The notes under the pieces were generated by a model, which saw only the letters and a list, made by a program, of their open reading frames with translations, was not told the origin of the DNA and ran no database searches. From Mycogone perniciosa (lineage: Eukaryota > Ascomycota > Sordariomycetes > Hypocreales > Hypocreaceae), in the NCBI GenBank assembly GCA_025331125.1, contig JAOALB010000090.1, forward strand, positions 168,426 to 232,425: 64,000 nt of DNA, in the 5' to 3' direction. Made by a program: the position numbers and the translations under genes. Position 1 is the first letter of the stretch, and each line of letters starts with the position of its first letter. Positions 45,101 to 55,095 of this stretch are shown in pieces.

Positions 45101-46315
45101 TGTCGGCCTCGTTCAGCGCCTGGGCAGACTTCTTGCTTAACTTGGAGCCCTTCTGGTTCGAGGGAGATGGCGGCGTCTCTGTTCACGTCCAATTCACTCT
45201 CGATCTGTGGATCGTGACCATCCATATCGACGTCGAGATCGGTGCCAGCTTACATCTCCAGGGCCCCAGCACGGCGGGCACGGTGCATGTCGACTTCTGG
45301 GTGTTCGGGTTCGATGTCGACTTTGGGTCGAGTGGCGATAAGCCCTCTAAGCCACTCTCTCTGCACGACTTTTACTTACACATCTTACTGCCTGGTTCTA
45401 CGCAAGCACAAGGAGGTAATCAGCACACAGTGACATGCAAAAAGGGGCTGGTGCCCGATAAAGGGATAGGCGACCCCCTGACGCCGCCCGCAGGACAGCG
45501 ACAGTGGAAGGTCAGGGGCGGCGACATGGTGTTTGCCGTCAAGAGCGTTTTTGCCTTTTCGGACGCTATCGTTACTCAGGGGGGGCGGGTGAAGGACGTC
45601 TCTGACGGAATATTCTCGCGCCCCATGCACCGCACTCTAGAACAGGGTCCGCTCAATAATACCGTCACTATCCTTGTCTACGCCAAGGATGACGCCATTA
45701 AGACACCCATCGAGGGATTCCGCATTACTGAGGACGCAGCCGAGTTGCCCACTGCGGTATGGGGAGACTGTAGGCTTCATGTCCCTTGGAAACAAGACGA
45801 TGGCATTGAGCAGGTTACTAACAGTGTATACAGATAAGACGGAAACAGATCCCATAGCATCGGGTAACCAGATCGGCATGCTGCTCGACGGTAGTCACAG
45901 CCCAACGGTGAAGCTGATGAACGGCGTGACGGTGACGGCTCCGAAGCCAAACTACTCAGCCGACATCATCCCGCCCTTCAACGTGCTGATCTCCAACATT
46001 GAGCACGAGAACAAAGACCACGAGTTCAACGAGTTCAACGTCGTATCATCTTCAGAGCGATTTAATCCAGATCCGCCAAAGGAGGAACAGTATGCACTGG
46101 TTGAGTCCAAGTGGCTGAGTCCCGCCGCCGGCATAGATGCCGCGCAGACGGCTGCTGAATTGTGGACCAGCAGAATGTGGACGGGGCCTGGAGGACAGCA
46201 GCCACTGCCGCTGTTGGAGGGAGCACCACCTCAGGGGCTGTTGAAGAAGGAGGTGTTTGAGTTGGATTATCTTATGGCACCCATGGTCTCTATTGTTGTA
46301 AATGTAGCAGCTTAA
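39108..46315 (+). CDS. ComEC-type metallo-beta-lactamase fused to a DUF6603 region
   Basis: Seven exons: 39108-39368, 39446-39713, 39796-39986, about 40040-40345, 40392-42416, 42509-45769 and 45834-46315, giving about 2260 residues. Residues 1-345 are a metallo-beta-lactamase fold with the ComEC-like set THWDSDH (zinc His71, Asp75, His76), NQTSIAAMVIWDDG, LYTAGD, KASHHG and GPDYGHP. A beta-rich middle of about 700 residues follows. Residues about 1450-1985 match DUF6603: [56 protein letters not shown] and TPKACMAGGALHVSL. DUF6603 is known mainly as a long bacterial domain of unknown function. There is no signal peptide. The junction of exons 3 and 4 is uncertain: the GTCAGT donor at 39987 does not keep frame with any acceptor, while a GTTGCC donor at 39991 with CAAG acceptor at 40039 does. 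The MBL part may act on nucleic acid or another phosphate ester; that is inferred from fold only. Confidence 0.85.
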
Positions 46316-46962
46316 GGTAGTTTGTCTTGTGATACTTTTACGAACCTGTAATACGATCATTTTTTGTCTTCTTATCGATTCTTAATTCTCTATAGTCTGT
46401 AGGTATTGCCTAATAAGGGATATAGCGATGGCCATAATAACAATACTATTGCTAGGAAGCTATATGATGAATGAAACGCCTAAGCACCGCTACCGTTTAA
46501 TGAATTTTATATTCTGATTGTGATCTCGGGGTGTGATTGGCATAAGAAAGGGTCACTTGATCTCACTTGCAAGACTGTTTAGAAACCGAATCCTATCCCC
46601 AGCTCAATCACTATTACGCCACCTATCACAGTCTGAGTTAGGTTGATGAGACTAGTTTGCAATAAAGTAGTTGCTGACACGTTGACTGCTGGCCTATGAC
46701 GTTGATAGTTTTATCCTCGATCGAGAAATAAGCCCTTCGGTGCTTTTATATGTACGAGATCATAGTGATTCGTGACGTATCATGTATGTGTCACCTCCGA
46801 ATCATTACACTGATAGTCACTTCAGTTCAGCATATAATTGTTGGTATGGGGTGTAGTGATTAATGATGAACCCAAGTGTTCAATTTTGTAAAACTTTCGA
46901 ATCATTTCAGTTTGAAGTTCTTCCAATATAAAGTAATCTGTCACGTCGGGAATAGACAGAAA
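46316..46962. other. Intergenic region downstream of the MBL-DUF6603 gene
   Basis: 650 bp, AT-rich, without coding signal. It ends the proposed module and leads into the leader of the small acidic gene. Confidence 0.55.
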
Positions 46963-47337
46963 ATGTCAAAATCATCATGGGCTCAGACCGACGACAAAGA
47001 TACCAATGTCCCATTCTACTCCGACGCACCGGACGGCCAAGTCCAAGACGACTCCTATGTGACCAGTAAACAAAGCGAAGAGCCGATTCCGGTGCAGGGT
47101 GATAACGAGCCAGTCGAAGACCCAACAAATGCAGAATCTGCAAGCTCCAACAAACAACTAGGTATCCTGAAACAACATCCATCATACACACAAAGAGGCA
47201 GGGACTAACTCGCCACAGAGCAGGATGAGAGAGAGGCAATTGATGAGTCGAACATCATTGACGAAAGGACTCGGCATGCCAAGCCGACAGGCTCATATGA
47301 GGAGCCGGAGGACAAGAAGTTGGCGTTCGCTGAATAG
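46963..47337 (+). CDS. Small acidic protein with a NIIDERTR motif
   Basis: Two exons, 46963-47161 and 47219-47337 (donor GTATCC, branch CTAAC, acceptor CACAG), encode 105 residues. The chain is hydrophilic and acidic (DEREAIDESNIID), probably disordered, with no signal peptide. The segment SNIIDERTRHAKP has the NIIxxRTRxK look of small fungal nuclear proteins; the CHZ motif of H2A.Z chaperones is similar, but the surrounding residues do not match well enough to claim it. Splicing is well supported because the second exon lies in a different frame and ends at a clean stop. Confidence 0.6.
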
Positions 47338-48264
47338 GTAGATTGAGGTTGATTCCAATGCAAACATCCTATTGCATTCTCTGTCTTGCTTTATCACTTG
47401 TGTATTTGAAGCGACCATTATCGTCTAGGATACCGAAGATGGCAGCTGCATCACAACCCTCAAATGCCAGTTCCAGGTTGTGCTCTACGTCTTTCCAATA
47501 AACCTTTATATAGGCGGGCCTTGTTTACAGCGGCGACCACTTCGAGGGATAATGCTTGGGGTTGTATACTCAGCCTACTTTTGACATAGTACTTGGACAC
47601 GCGGACAGTTGTCCAACAGTATTGCAGCCTTTTATGGTTATTATAGATGGAAGTACGAAGTAGAACAGGTAATAAGTTGAGGCATGTGAATGGCTCTCAG
47701 ACCAAGTAAGGCTATGACGTACATACCTTGGGTTTTGATAGAAGCTTAGGTACGAAGTACAAAGTACATTGCCTTTCTCCTCAGCAAAATAAGCGATTTC
47801 ATAACAACCTCAACGATAAAGTACCTTTATTAATCCGAAACGACATCAAATCGGAGAGCTTTTTTACTTATTCTATTTGAGTTATAATTAGCTGTGGCTG
47901 TACTCCGTACGAAGTACGAGTATGTACGAAGTAGATCGACTCCATTCAAACAACTGCCTAGCCAGGACTAGCGACGCTTCATAATGCACAGACCATTCCC
48001 CATACTGTTCTCTCCCTGAAACGCCCTCAAAGCCCTAAAAGGACAAGCTGAACTGTCCAATAACATGCCAATCGCGTCGTGTCCTTTTACGAGGAGCTAT
48101 CAGCTCCCTGATACTATCAGCATCATTCCCCTTCGTCTTCTTCTACTGTTCTCTTTGTCGCACTTAACTGACGTCTGTCCTTTGCCCATTCGGATCGCGA
48201 ACGAGCCTCTACAGCTCGTCCTTCTCTCATCTCCCGGTTACTGTCGCAGCACAATTGGGCGAAG
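47338..48264. other. Intergenic region upstream of the KDEL receptor gene
   Basis: About 930 bp. It contains the dispersed 9-mer at 47901 inside a run of related GAAGTACGA elements (47895-47935). A CT-rich leader precedes the KDEL receptor start (CTTCGTCTTCTTCTACTG). Confidence 0.55.
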
Positions 48265-49105
48265 ATGACTCTAAACGTCTTCCGCATCGCAGGTGGGTGA
48301 CTGACACGACATCTTGCGCCGATTCCATCCCAGGAGAATGGGGGTGCGCTGACCAGAGGAACAGCGGATTTCTCGCATCTGACGAGTATCTTTATCTTGC
48401 TGCACAAGATGGTGCAGCTCAACGTACATCGGCCCAAGCTCTCCCCAACACAAGGCGATCGCTGACCTGATGTCATACAGAGCTGCTCGGGCATCTCCTT
48501 CAAGTCGCAGGGACTCTATCTCCTCGTCTACCTCACCAGATATCTTGGTACGCATCTCTATCACTCGGCACCACAGTGTACAGTGGTGAGGCCCAAACTA
48601 ACCATCTGTAGACATCTTCTCGACCGACAGCATCTACAACCTCGTCTTCAAGATTCTCTTCATCGGCTCCCAGGGATACATCATCTACCTCATGACCAAC
48701 GCCTACAAGCCCTCCAACGACCCCAATGTCGATACCTTCCGCGTGCAATACCTCCTCGGCGCCGCCGCCGTCATGGCCATCCTGTTTCCTTACAAGTACA
48801 CAGTCTCCGAGATCCTCTGGTCCTTCTCCATCTGGCTCGAGTCCGTGGCGATTCTCCCTCAGCTGTTCATGCTACAGCGTACCGGCGAGGCCGAGACGAT
48901 CACGACGCATTACCTCTTTGCGCTGGGAAGTTATCGTGCGCTGTACATTCCCAACTGGGTCTACCGCTATTTTTCCGAGCCCAAGCACAAGGTTGACTGG
49001 ATCGCAATCGTTGCTGGAATTATCCAGACAGTTCTGTATAGCGATTTCTTCTACATTTACTACACCAAGGTTCTCAAGGGCAAGAAGTTCAAGCTCCCTG
49101 TCTAA
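48265..49105 (+). CDS. erd2: ER lumen protein-retaining (KDEL/HDEL) receptor Erd2
   Basis: Four exons, 48265-48292, 48365-48423, 48481-48547 and 48612-49105, encode 215 residues, the usual Erd2 length. This seven-helix Golgi/ER receptor retrieves lumenal proteins with K/HDEL tails. Family blocks are present in order: MTLNVFRIAADFSHL, SCSGISFKSQGLYLLVYLTR, IYNLVFKILFIGSQGYIIYL, YTVSEILWSFSIWLESVAIL, PQLFMLQRTGEAETITTHYL, ALYIPNWVYRYFSE and FFYIYYTKVLKGKKFKLPV. Exon 1 is only 28 nt; it is needed for the MTLNVFRI start. The acceptor after it (GGAACAG) was chosen from the three close AG options because it alone restores the frame into DFSHL. Confidence 0.96.
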
Positions 49106-49762
49106 GTGACTGCAACATGCCCCAAGAAACCTGTTACCCCTTCCTTACCAAATCAAGGGGTGATGGCAGTTCGCTCCCTTGGAAGGGACCTTTTACCGAC
49201 CCGTTTTCGATAGCATGAGACAGGAATTCGCACATATCGCGGTGTGCGAGGAGTGAGCGATGAAGGCTGTTACGGTCCCAGGGGATTGCATTGACGGCGT
49301 TCGGTGGTGATGCTTGGTATGGAGGAAGTAATGAAAATATGGCGTCAGTGCTTGATGCGAAGCTCCATGAATTTTGAGTCATAGTGTATTACAAAATAGA
49401 GGGCAACTCAAAAGTGACCCCTTACGGATAGGAAGGAAAATGATACGGATCGTTTGAGTGACGAGGGGTCTGGGCGTCGGGTCAATCAATAGTTGGGCGA
49501 CACAAATAATGATCTACCAAGAAATACAAGGAATGTGGCCAACGAAATTGTAAAGTTTCTATCTATCATAGGAGTTTAGCTGTGAATTCACAGTTGCTTG
49601 GTGTTTTTCTCTCTGCATAGGGTGATGCGTCTACTCTGAAACTCTGCGTCACGTGATATGCATCATTCCAAGATTCGTCATGACAAGCGTGAACTTACGA
49701 CCTCCTTTCTTCCACATTCAGCACTTCTCGTGTCCTGTCCAGCTCTCGGAATCACATCCAAC
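49106..49762. other. Intergenic region between Erd2 and TAF10 genes
   Basis: About 660 bp with no gene. A CTGCGTCACGTGATATGC segment near 49645 contains a CACGTG core about 110 bp before the TAF10 start. Confidence 0.55.
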
Positions 49763-50409
49763 ATGGCCAGCGACGCGCCCGAAAATATCGACAAGCAAAC
49801 CGCCTCGCAAAATGGCCCGGCGAGCGACGCTCCGCCCGAACCCATGGTGCCTGCGCCTGATCTCACCAAGCTTCCCACGCGCAAGGACATTTCGCTGCGC
49901 GAGTTCCTGAGCAAGATTGACGACTACGCTCCTATAGTGCGTCTGCTTTTGTGTCTCTTTGATCGTCTGTTGTGGCGATATCAGCTAATTGGATTGGTTA
50001 ATAGATCCCTGATGCAGTCACGCATTACTACATGACCAAAGCCGGCCTCCCCCCTCCCCCCCAAACGGACCCCCGTCTCGCACGTCTTCTCGCCCTCGCC
50101 ACGCAGAAATTCATCGCGGACGTTGCCGCAGATGCGTATCAATACAGTCGCATCCGCGCATCGAGCAACACCAATAATCCCATGGGCACTCTTGGTGCCG
50201 CAGCTGGATTTCCCATCCCAGGCCAGCCATCCGGCCAACCTGGTAGCAAGGAGCAGAACAAGGGAGGGCCCCTGGGAATCCAGAGACCGGGTTATGGTGG
50301 CGGTGGACAGGGTGGGAGTCAGAATAGGACGGTGTTGACGATGGAGGATTTGGGTATGGCGGTGGGTGAGTATGGGGTTAACGTGAAGAGGAGTGAGTTT
50401 TACCGTTGA
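49763..50409 (+). CDS. taf10: TFIID/SAGA subunit TAF10
   Basis: Two exons, 49763-49936 and 50005-50409, encode 192 residues. TAF10 is a histone-fold subunit shared by TFIID and SAGA. The fold starts at KDISLREFLSKIDDYAPIIP and continues VTHYYMTKAGLPPPPQTDPR, LLALATQKFIADVAADAYQY and the final LTMEDLGMAVGEYGVNVKR with family-typical ending EFYR. The N terminus (about 45 residues) is Pro/Ala-rich and disordered, and a Gly/Pro-rich loop of about 55 residues lies inside the histone fold, as in other filamentous fungi. The intron has donor GTGCGT and acceptor AATAG and keeps phase 0. Confidence 0.95.
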
Positions 50410-50694
50410 TGGGTGGAGAGGAGACGAACAATGGGATGGAGGGGGATATGGGCTTTACAGATGGGTATTATTTGCGATTTGCGCATGGCGTTTGGGGGGC
50501 CGGATAGGATCTTGTATAGTGGACTGGCGTTCCGAGAGGGTTTGGTCGACGGCAAGATGGTCATAATTCTACAGGTCAGGAACAGTAAAGAGACTCGTAT
50601 GCAATGAATCATAAAGCGTCTTTGGTCATGGTATTATCGCGTTAATACATGTATTGTACAGTTCTGTTTTTGTCGGTTGTCGCTCCATCTATCC

Positions 50695-51167
50695 TCATTT
50701 CCTGTCCCAAATATTCGGCTTTCGTGTCCTGTCCTCAGTCAGTACAATCATCCCTTCCAGCGCCGAATAGCTGGCTCATGGAAAACCTACGGTGAGAATT
50801 CGCCCAGCTTGTGCCCGACCATGTCTTCTGTAATCACCACCTGGTGGTACTCCTTGCCATTGTGAATCTCGAACTTGAGCCCCACAAAGTTGGGCAGGAT
50901 GGTCGCTGAGCGGGCTTGCGTTCGCACGGCGGGGACTTTGTCACCTGGCTTCTTCGGCCAGACAATCGGGAGACTATAGGAAATGTCATGTCAGGAGACG
51001 CGGGCTTCGGAGTCAAAGGTCGAGATCGAGGTCGAGAGATTCTTACGGGACAAGGTTAGGACCTGTGTGGAATTGGTGACGTTAGAGAGAGTCGCATTGG
51101 GATTGGGGGTTCGCGCGGACTTACCCTTCCATACAGAGCGCTTTAGAAGCACTCTTGAAGGCTGCAT
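50695..51167 (-). CDS. rsm19: Mitochondrial small-subunit ribosomal protein S19 (Rsm19)
   Basis: Four exons on the minus strand: 51167-51125, 51062-51047, 50973-50791 and 50728-50695. They give 91 residues, the size known for yeast Rsm19. The uS19 signature is clear: RSVWKGPNLVPLPIVWPKKP, TRQARSATILPNFVGL-type central block, and KEYHQVVITEDMVGHKLGEF followed by SPTRK. Exon 2 has only 16 nt. The last exon was placed from donor GTAGGT at 50790 and acceptor GGACAG at 50729; without it the frame would stop right after EFSP and lose the conserved TRK. ATG 51167 (MQPSRVLLKR) is the first plausible start. Confidence 0.9.
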
Positions 51168-52095
51168 TGTCGACTTTGTGCTGTGGTTTATCGCCCGGAG
51201 CTTCGCATGTTTGGTGATGGTTCCAATAATTCGGAAATCTTGCGGCAGTTGATGCGGTGTCACGTGGTTTGCGGTGCGCCGTTGGCGGCCCCACTGTCTC
51301 TATATCTCCGGAGCGGGTGCATTTGAAGCTGATGGCTTATTTCCTATTAGTAGTATCTCATCTCTAGCTAATTAAGGTTGTGTTAACGAGTCTTTTTATG
51401 GAGATCTCATTACTGATTCTCTCGAATTTCTACTCTTGAACAACAGAACAGAATAATATGGCAGTGACGTTAAGGGGGACGAGAGACTATGTACTGTAGG
51501 TATCATGTGAAAGCCTCAAAGGGTGGTGTTGGTATTACAGAGGGAAAACAAATATGTAAGGATAGATTTCGAATTCCCACGAATTGAAAAGACGTTCCAT
51601 CACTTTAATCCAGTCATTTTCCCACATTTTAAAATATATTTGCGGATTGTACGAAGCACTCCGTACCTAGGCTCCGATGAATTCAACTCAAGGTACGGAG
51701 TGCAGAGTACGTCGCCCACTCTGCATCACGTGCAGGCTACTAAATATGCAATATGTACTCCGTACTCCGTATGTCTTCAGGGTCTCGCTTCTGGTTGGCG
51801 CTTCGCTGACTGATAATCAGAAAGTTGCTTCAAGTGTCCTGAAAACACCGCCATCCCATCATCGTTTCGACATTGGCCTACGGAATTCGGGAACACAAAG
51901 TACGACAGTGAGAATCGGACATTTATTTTCCTGGCCCTCAAATCGCTCTTCTTGACCCCTGAAAGCCGTCTGCTGCGCCGTCTGCGAAACGCCACTCGAC
52001 CAATTGAGAAGAAGCCACCTTTGTGCTGTCTTCGACTGCGCGTTTTCATCGAGACTCCCACTGCGGCTCCTCATCGTCTCTGATCGCCGTCTTCG
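51168..52095. other. Intergenic region between Rsm19 and DnaJ genes
   Basis: About 930 bp between divergent genes. It has two overlapping dispersed 9-mers at 51756 and 51763 and further GGAGTGCAGAGTACG variants around 51700. No coding signal was found. Confidence 0.55.
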
Positions 52096-53255
52096 ATGCC
52101 CGACGCAAAGGCTTCCGGAGCCGACGCCGGCGGCTCCTCTTCTGCCCGTTCTCGCGAACACAATCAGGGGAACCAAGGCCGCGCATACACCGTCGACCAG
52201 AAAGCCGTCGTTCTGCGCATCCGGAGATGCGAACCGACTGCCTTCTACGACATCCTCGGGCTGGAGAGCGTGCGCTCGACGTGCACCGACTCGGACATCA
52301 AGAAGGCGTATCGCAAGCAGTCGCTACTGACGCACCCTGACAAAAACGGCCATGAGCACGCGGACGAGGCGTTCAAGATGGTGAGCCGCGCGTTCGGCAT
52401 CTTGGGCGACAAGGAGAAGAGGGAGAAGTTTGATCGGTATGGGACAGATCCGGACAGCAGGTTTGCAAATGCGCAGGCGCAGAATCCGTTCTCGGGCTTT
52501 GCGTCGCGACAGGGCGGTGGCGGTATGGGCGGAGGCATGGGCGGAGGAGGAGGCATGTGGGAAGAGCAGATGAGTCCTGAGGAGATGTTTGCGCAGTTCT
52601 TTGGTGGTGGTGGAGGTCCCTTCGGGGGCGGCTTTGGAGGTGAGTTGAACCCTACAGATAGGACAGGCGAAGTGTGACATTGAGTGAGGGTGATGCTGAC
52701 AACCCACCTTTTGATACAGGCCAGCAATTTGTCTTCAATTTTGGAGGTGGCCCGGGCATTCGCGTACATCAGTTCGGCGGCGGACGGCCACGCGCACGAC
52801 CGCGAGAAGCACAACAAGGACCCCAGCAACAACAGGGCAACCTGCAGACATTACTCGGCCTCCTCCCCATCCTCTTCTTCTTCATCCTCCCGCTGCTCTC
52901 CTCTCTCTTCTCAGGGACCTCGTCCACGGCTGCAACGCCTCGGATGGTTTACGATAACCCCAAGCACCCCTATACTGAGGGCCGCGTGACGCCCAACCTC
53001 AACATCAAATATTATGTCATGCCCTCCGAAATTGCCTCTTACAGTAAATCAAAATTGAGCCAGCTAGACCGCACGGCTGAGGTCAACATTGTGCGGCATC
53101 TGCGGAACGAGTGCGACAATGAATTGGTGTATAAGCAGAGGCTGAGGGAAGCTGCGTCGGGGTGGTTTTACCAGGACCCCGATAAGATGGCGACGGCGGA
53201 CGCATATAAAATGCCTTCGTGTGAGAGGTTGCAGTCCTTGGGCATCAGTCGATGA
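52096..53255 (+). CDS. ER-membrane J-domain chaperone (DnaJB12/Hlj1-like)
   Basis: Two exons, 52096-52639 and 52720-53255, encode 359 residues. The J domain covers about residues 48-118 (TAFYDILGL, AYRKQSLLTHPDKNGHEHAD, with the HPD motif). A Gly/Met/Phe-rich segment follows (QGGGGMGGGMGGGGGMWEE). A single membrane segment lies near residue 240 (LLGLLPILFFFILPLLSSLF), and the C-terminal 95 residues resemble the DUF1977 domain (YDNPKHPYTEGRVTPNLNIK, VNIVRHLRNECDNELVYKQR). This order is that of tail-anchored ER J-proteins that recruit Hsp70 for ER-associated degradation. It ends 279 bp from the terpene synthase gene, tail-to-tail. Confidence 0.93.
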
Positions 53256-53533
53256 TAGTAATGATACGGGGAGAAGTTGAATATGCGCATTAATGAACAC
53301 AACTACACTCTGTTGATACGGTATTTATGTACTTATCGTGTGGGATGAGGATGGGATATGGCGTTTCTTTGTGAAAAAGAAGTATAAATTTGCATAGTAG
53401 TGATGACATTGAGCGGAGCGCATGATATATGTCTTGGTTACATTACAGATATATCTACCACCTTGTACTCTATCGACATGATGATCAACGCCTCTCAACC
53501 ACTACCCCTTATGAACTTGACTCGACACAGTGT
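53256..53533. other. Convergent spacer between DnaJ and terpene synthase genes
   Basis: 278 bp of shared 3' flank. Nothing else was seen. Confidence 0.6.
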
Positions 53534-55095
53534 CTAATGACCAGTGACAGCCTCCTTGTCCAGCCTGACAGTAACTGCGTACTCTCCCTTGCTCGGGTCG
53601 TAGTTGAAAAATCGCTTGATCTCGTACCTACAAAGGTTAATACCTGGGGCCTCATAGTCTGCGGCACAAATCGAATACTACTTACGACCAGCCAACCAAA
53701 CCAATGACAACGTCCCGGCAGCTGCGGAGGAATACCTGCATTTCGTGGTCGATGTTGTGTTTATGGCCAAGTTGAGTCAACCGAACCGCCAAAGATTCGA
53801 ACTCGTCATACAGCTGGGTCATCATTCGGGTCGCTTCGTTTATGGCTTCTTGAGCATCGAGTCCCTTATGGTACATAAGGAGCGATACTATGTTGTCAAC
53901 ATGCCCGAATAGCTAAGCCATGTTAGCTGCAATAACATTCACGTATCTATAATCTGGCATTGTGAACTTACCAGTTCGCGGTGGAAGGATAAGATATCAT
54001 TCGCACTGGGCCGTCAGTCTGCGTACGGAAGAAGCTCAACAAACGTACTTACACCGACACATTCAGGTTGGCCAACCGACAAGCCTCTGCCACCATGGGA
54101 TTGGAGAAGAACCAATCCGGTAGCTGTATGTGAGATGTATACCTGGGTATTGTGAATATGTGCATCGTGAAAGCCGTTGAATTGGGCGACTTACATGATC
54201 ATTGCCAGCGCTGGATAACCCCCTGACGTATTCAAACGCTCCTTCATATATGTTAGTATATCCAGAGTTTGTCCCTTCTGATGAAGATCCACAGCTGAAT
54301 TGACGTAATCAATCCAGGTTTCCACGAAATAGGCCCTCAGTGCCGCTATGTTAACCGTTGTAATTAGTAACTTCACATATGAAAGTGGAAAGCAGCCGCC
54401 TCTACCTACCTGACTTCAGCCCTGGACGCATCTGTCTGAAAATATCACATAGTGCTTGCACCAAGGGATTCAGAGAGGCCAGCTGCTCCGGACCAGTGCT
54501 CGTGCCCTCGTCGTCATAGAGGGTTTTCCGCGAATATTCGACTGTCTGCTGCCTCAGTTGTTCCAACTCTTCTGGCTTATTATCGAAGTCTCCAAAATCC
54601 ACAACTAAACGAATTGATTCGCGTTAGATTGATGGTTAGCACTTATTGCTGAGTATTCCACTCACTATCGTCAAAGAGATACGTCTAAATGAGGAAGAAT
54701 TAGCAAGTAAGTAACGTATAACCAAGGCGTCAGCATGTTAAGCTTACCCATGACAACCACAACGACATGTGCTCGAGTTCAAGAAAATCGGCATGGGGGG
54801 CAATATAGCTAGTCATAAGTCCAGGTTTCGTCTTTCTTTGGCGATGAAGTTTCACAGGGTCATTGATGTTTCTATAACTTGAGCATTAGACGAAATCAGC
54901 CAGCAAAACAGGAATGTGGGAGAAAACGTACTTCAGACGCCATGCATCAAGCTTTTCTTCCACATCTGCATGATGTTTGTTCTTCTCCGGATTCCAGGAA
55001 GGATACGCGGAGGGCTGGTAGGGAATTTCTACGTCCTTGCCTGCGCACCGGTCAAGAATCTCTTTCGAGACAGTTTCCGAGCAGTCTGTCATCAT
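53534..55095 (-). CDS. Class I terpene synthase
   Basis: Nine exons on the minus strand: 55095-54932, 54871-54748, 54684-54666, 54604-54410, 54345-54195, 54142-54053, 54005-53972, 53912-53686 and 53627-53534. They encode 365 residues, and all phases agree. Both metal-binding motifs are present: FDDIVD (DDxxD, split across exons 3 and 4) and NDILSFHRE (NDxxSxxxE). The C terminus has EIKRFFNYDP, the place of the conserved RY pair. Length and motifs fit microbial sesquiterpene-type cyclases that convert a linear prenyl diphosphate into a cyclic terpene; the product cannot be predicted. The start at 55095 (MMTDCSETV) is the first ATG in frame; an earlier TTG is not used. No P450 or transferase lies next to it, so it stands alone. 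Confidence 0.93.

Noticed and set aside
46963..47337. CHZ histone-chaperone assignment for the small acidic protein
   Set aside because: Only the NIIxxRTR part is similar; the flanking residues of the CHZ motif are absent.
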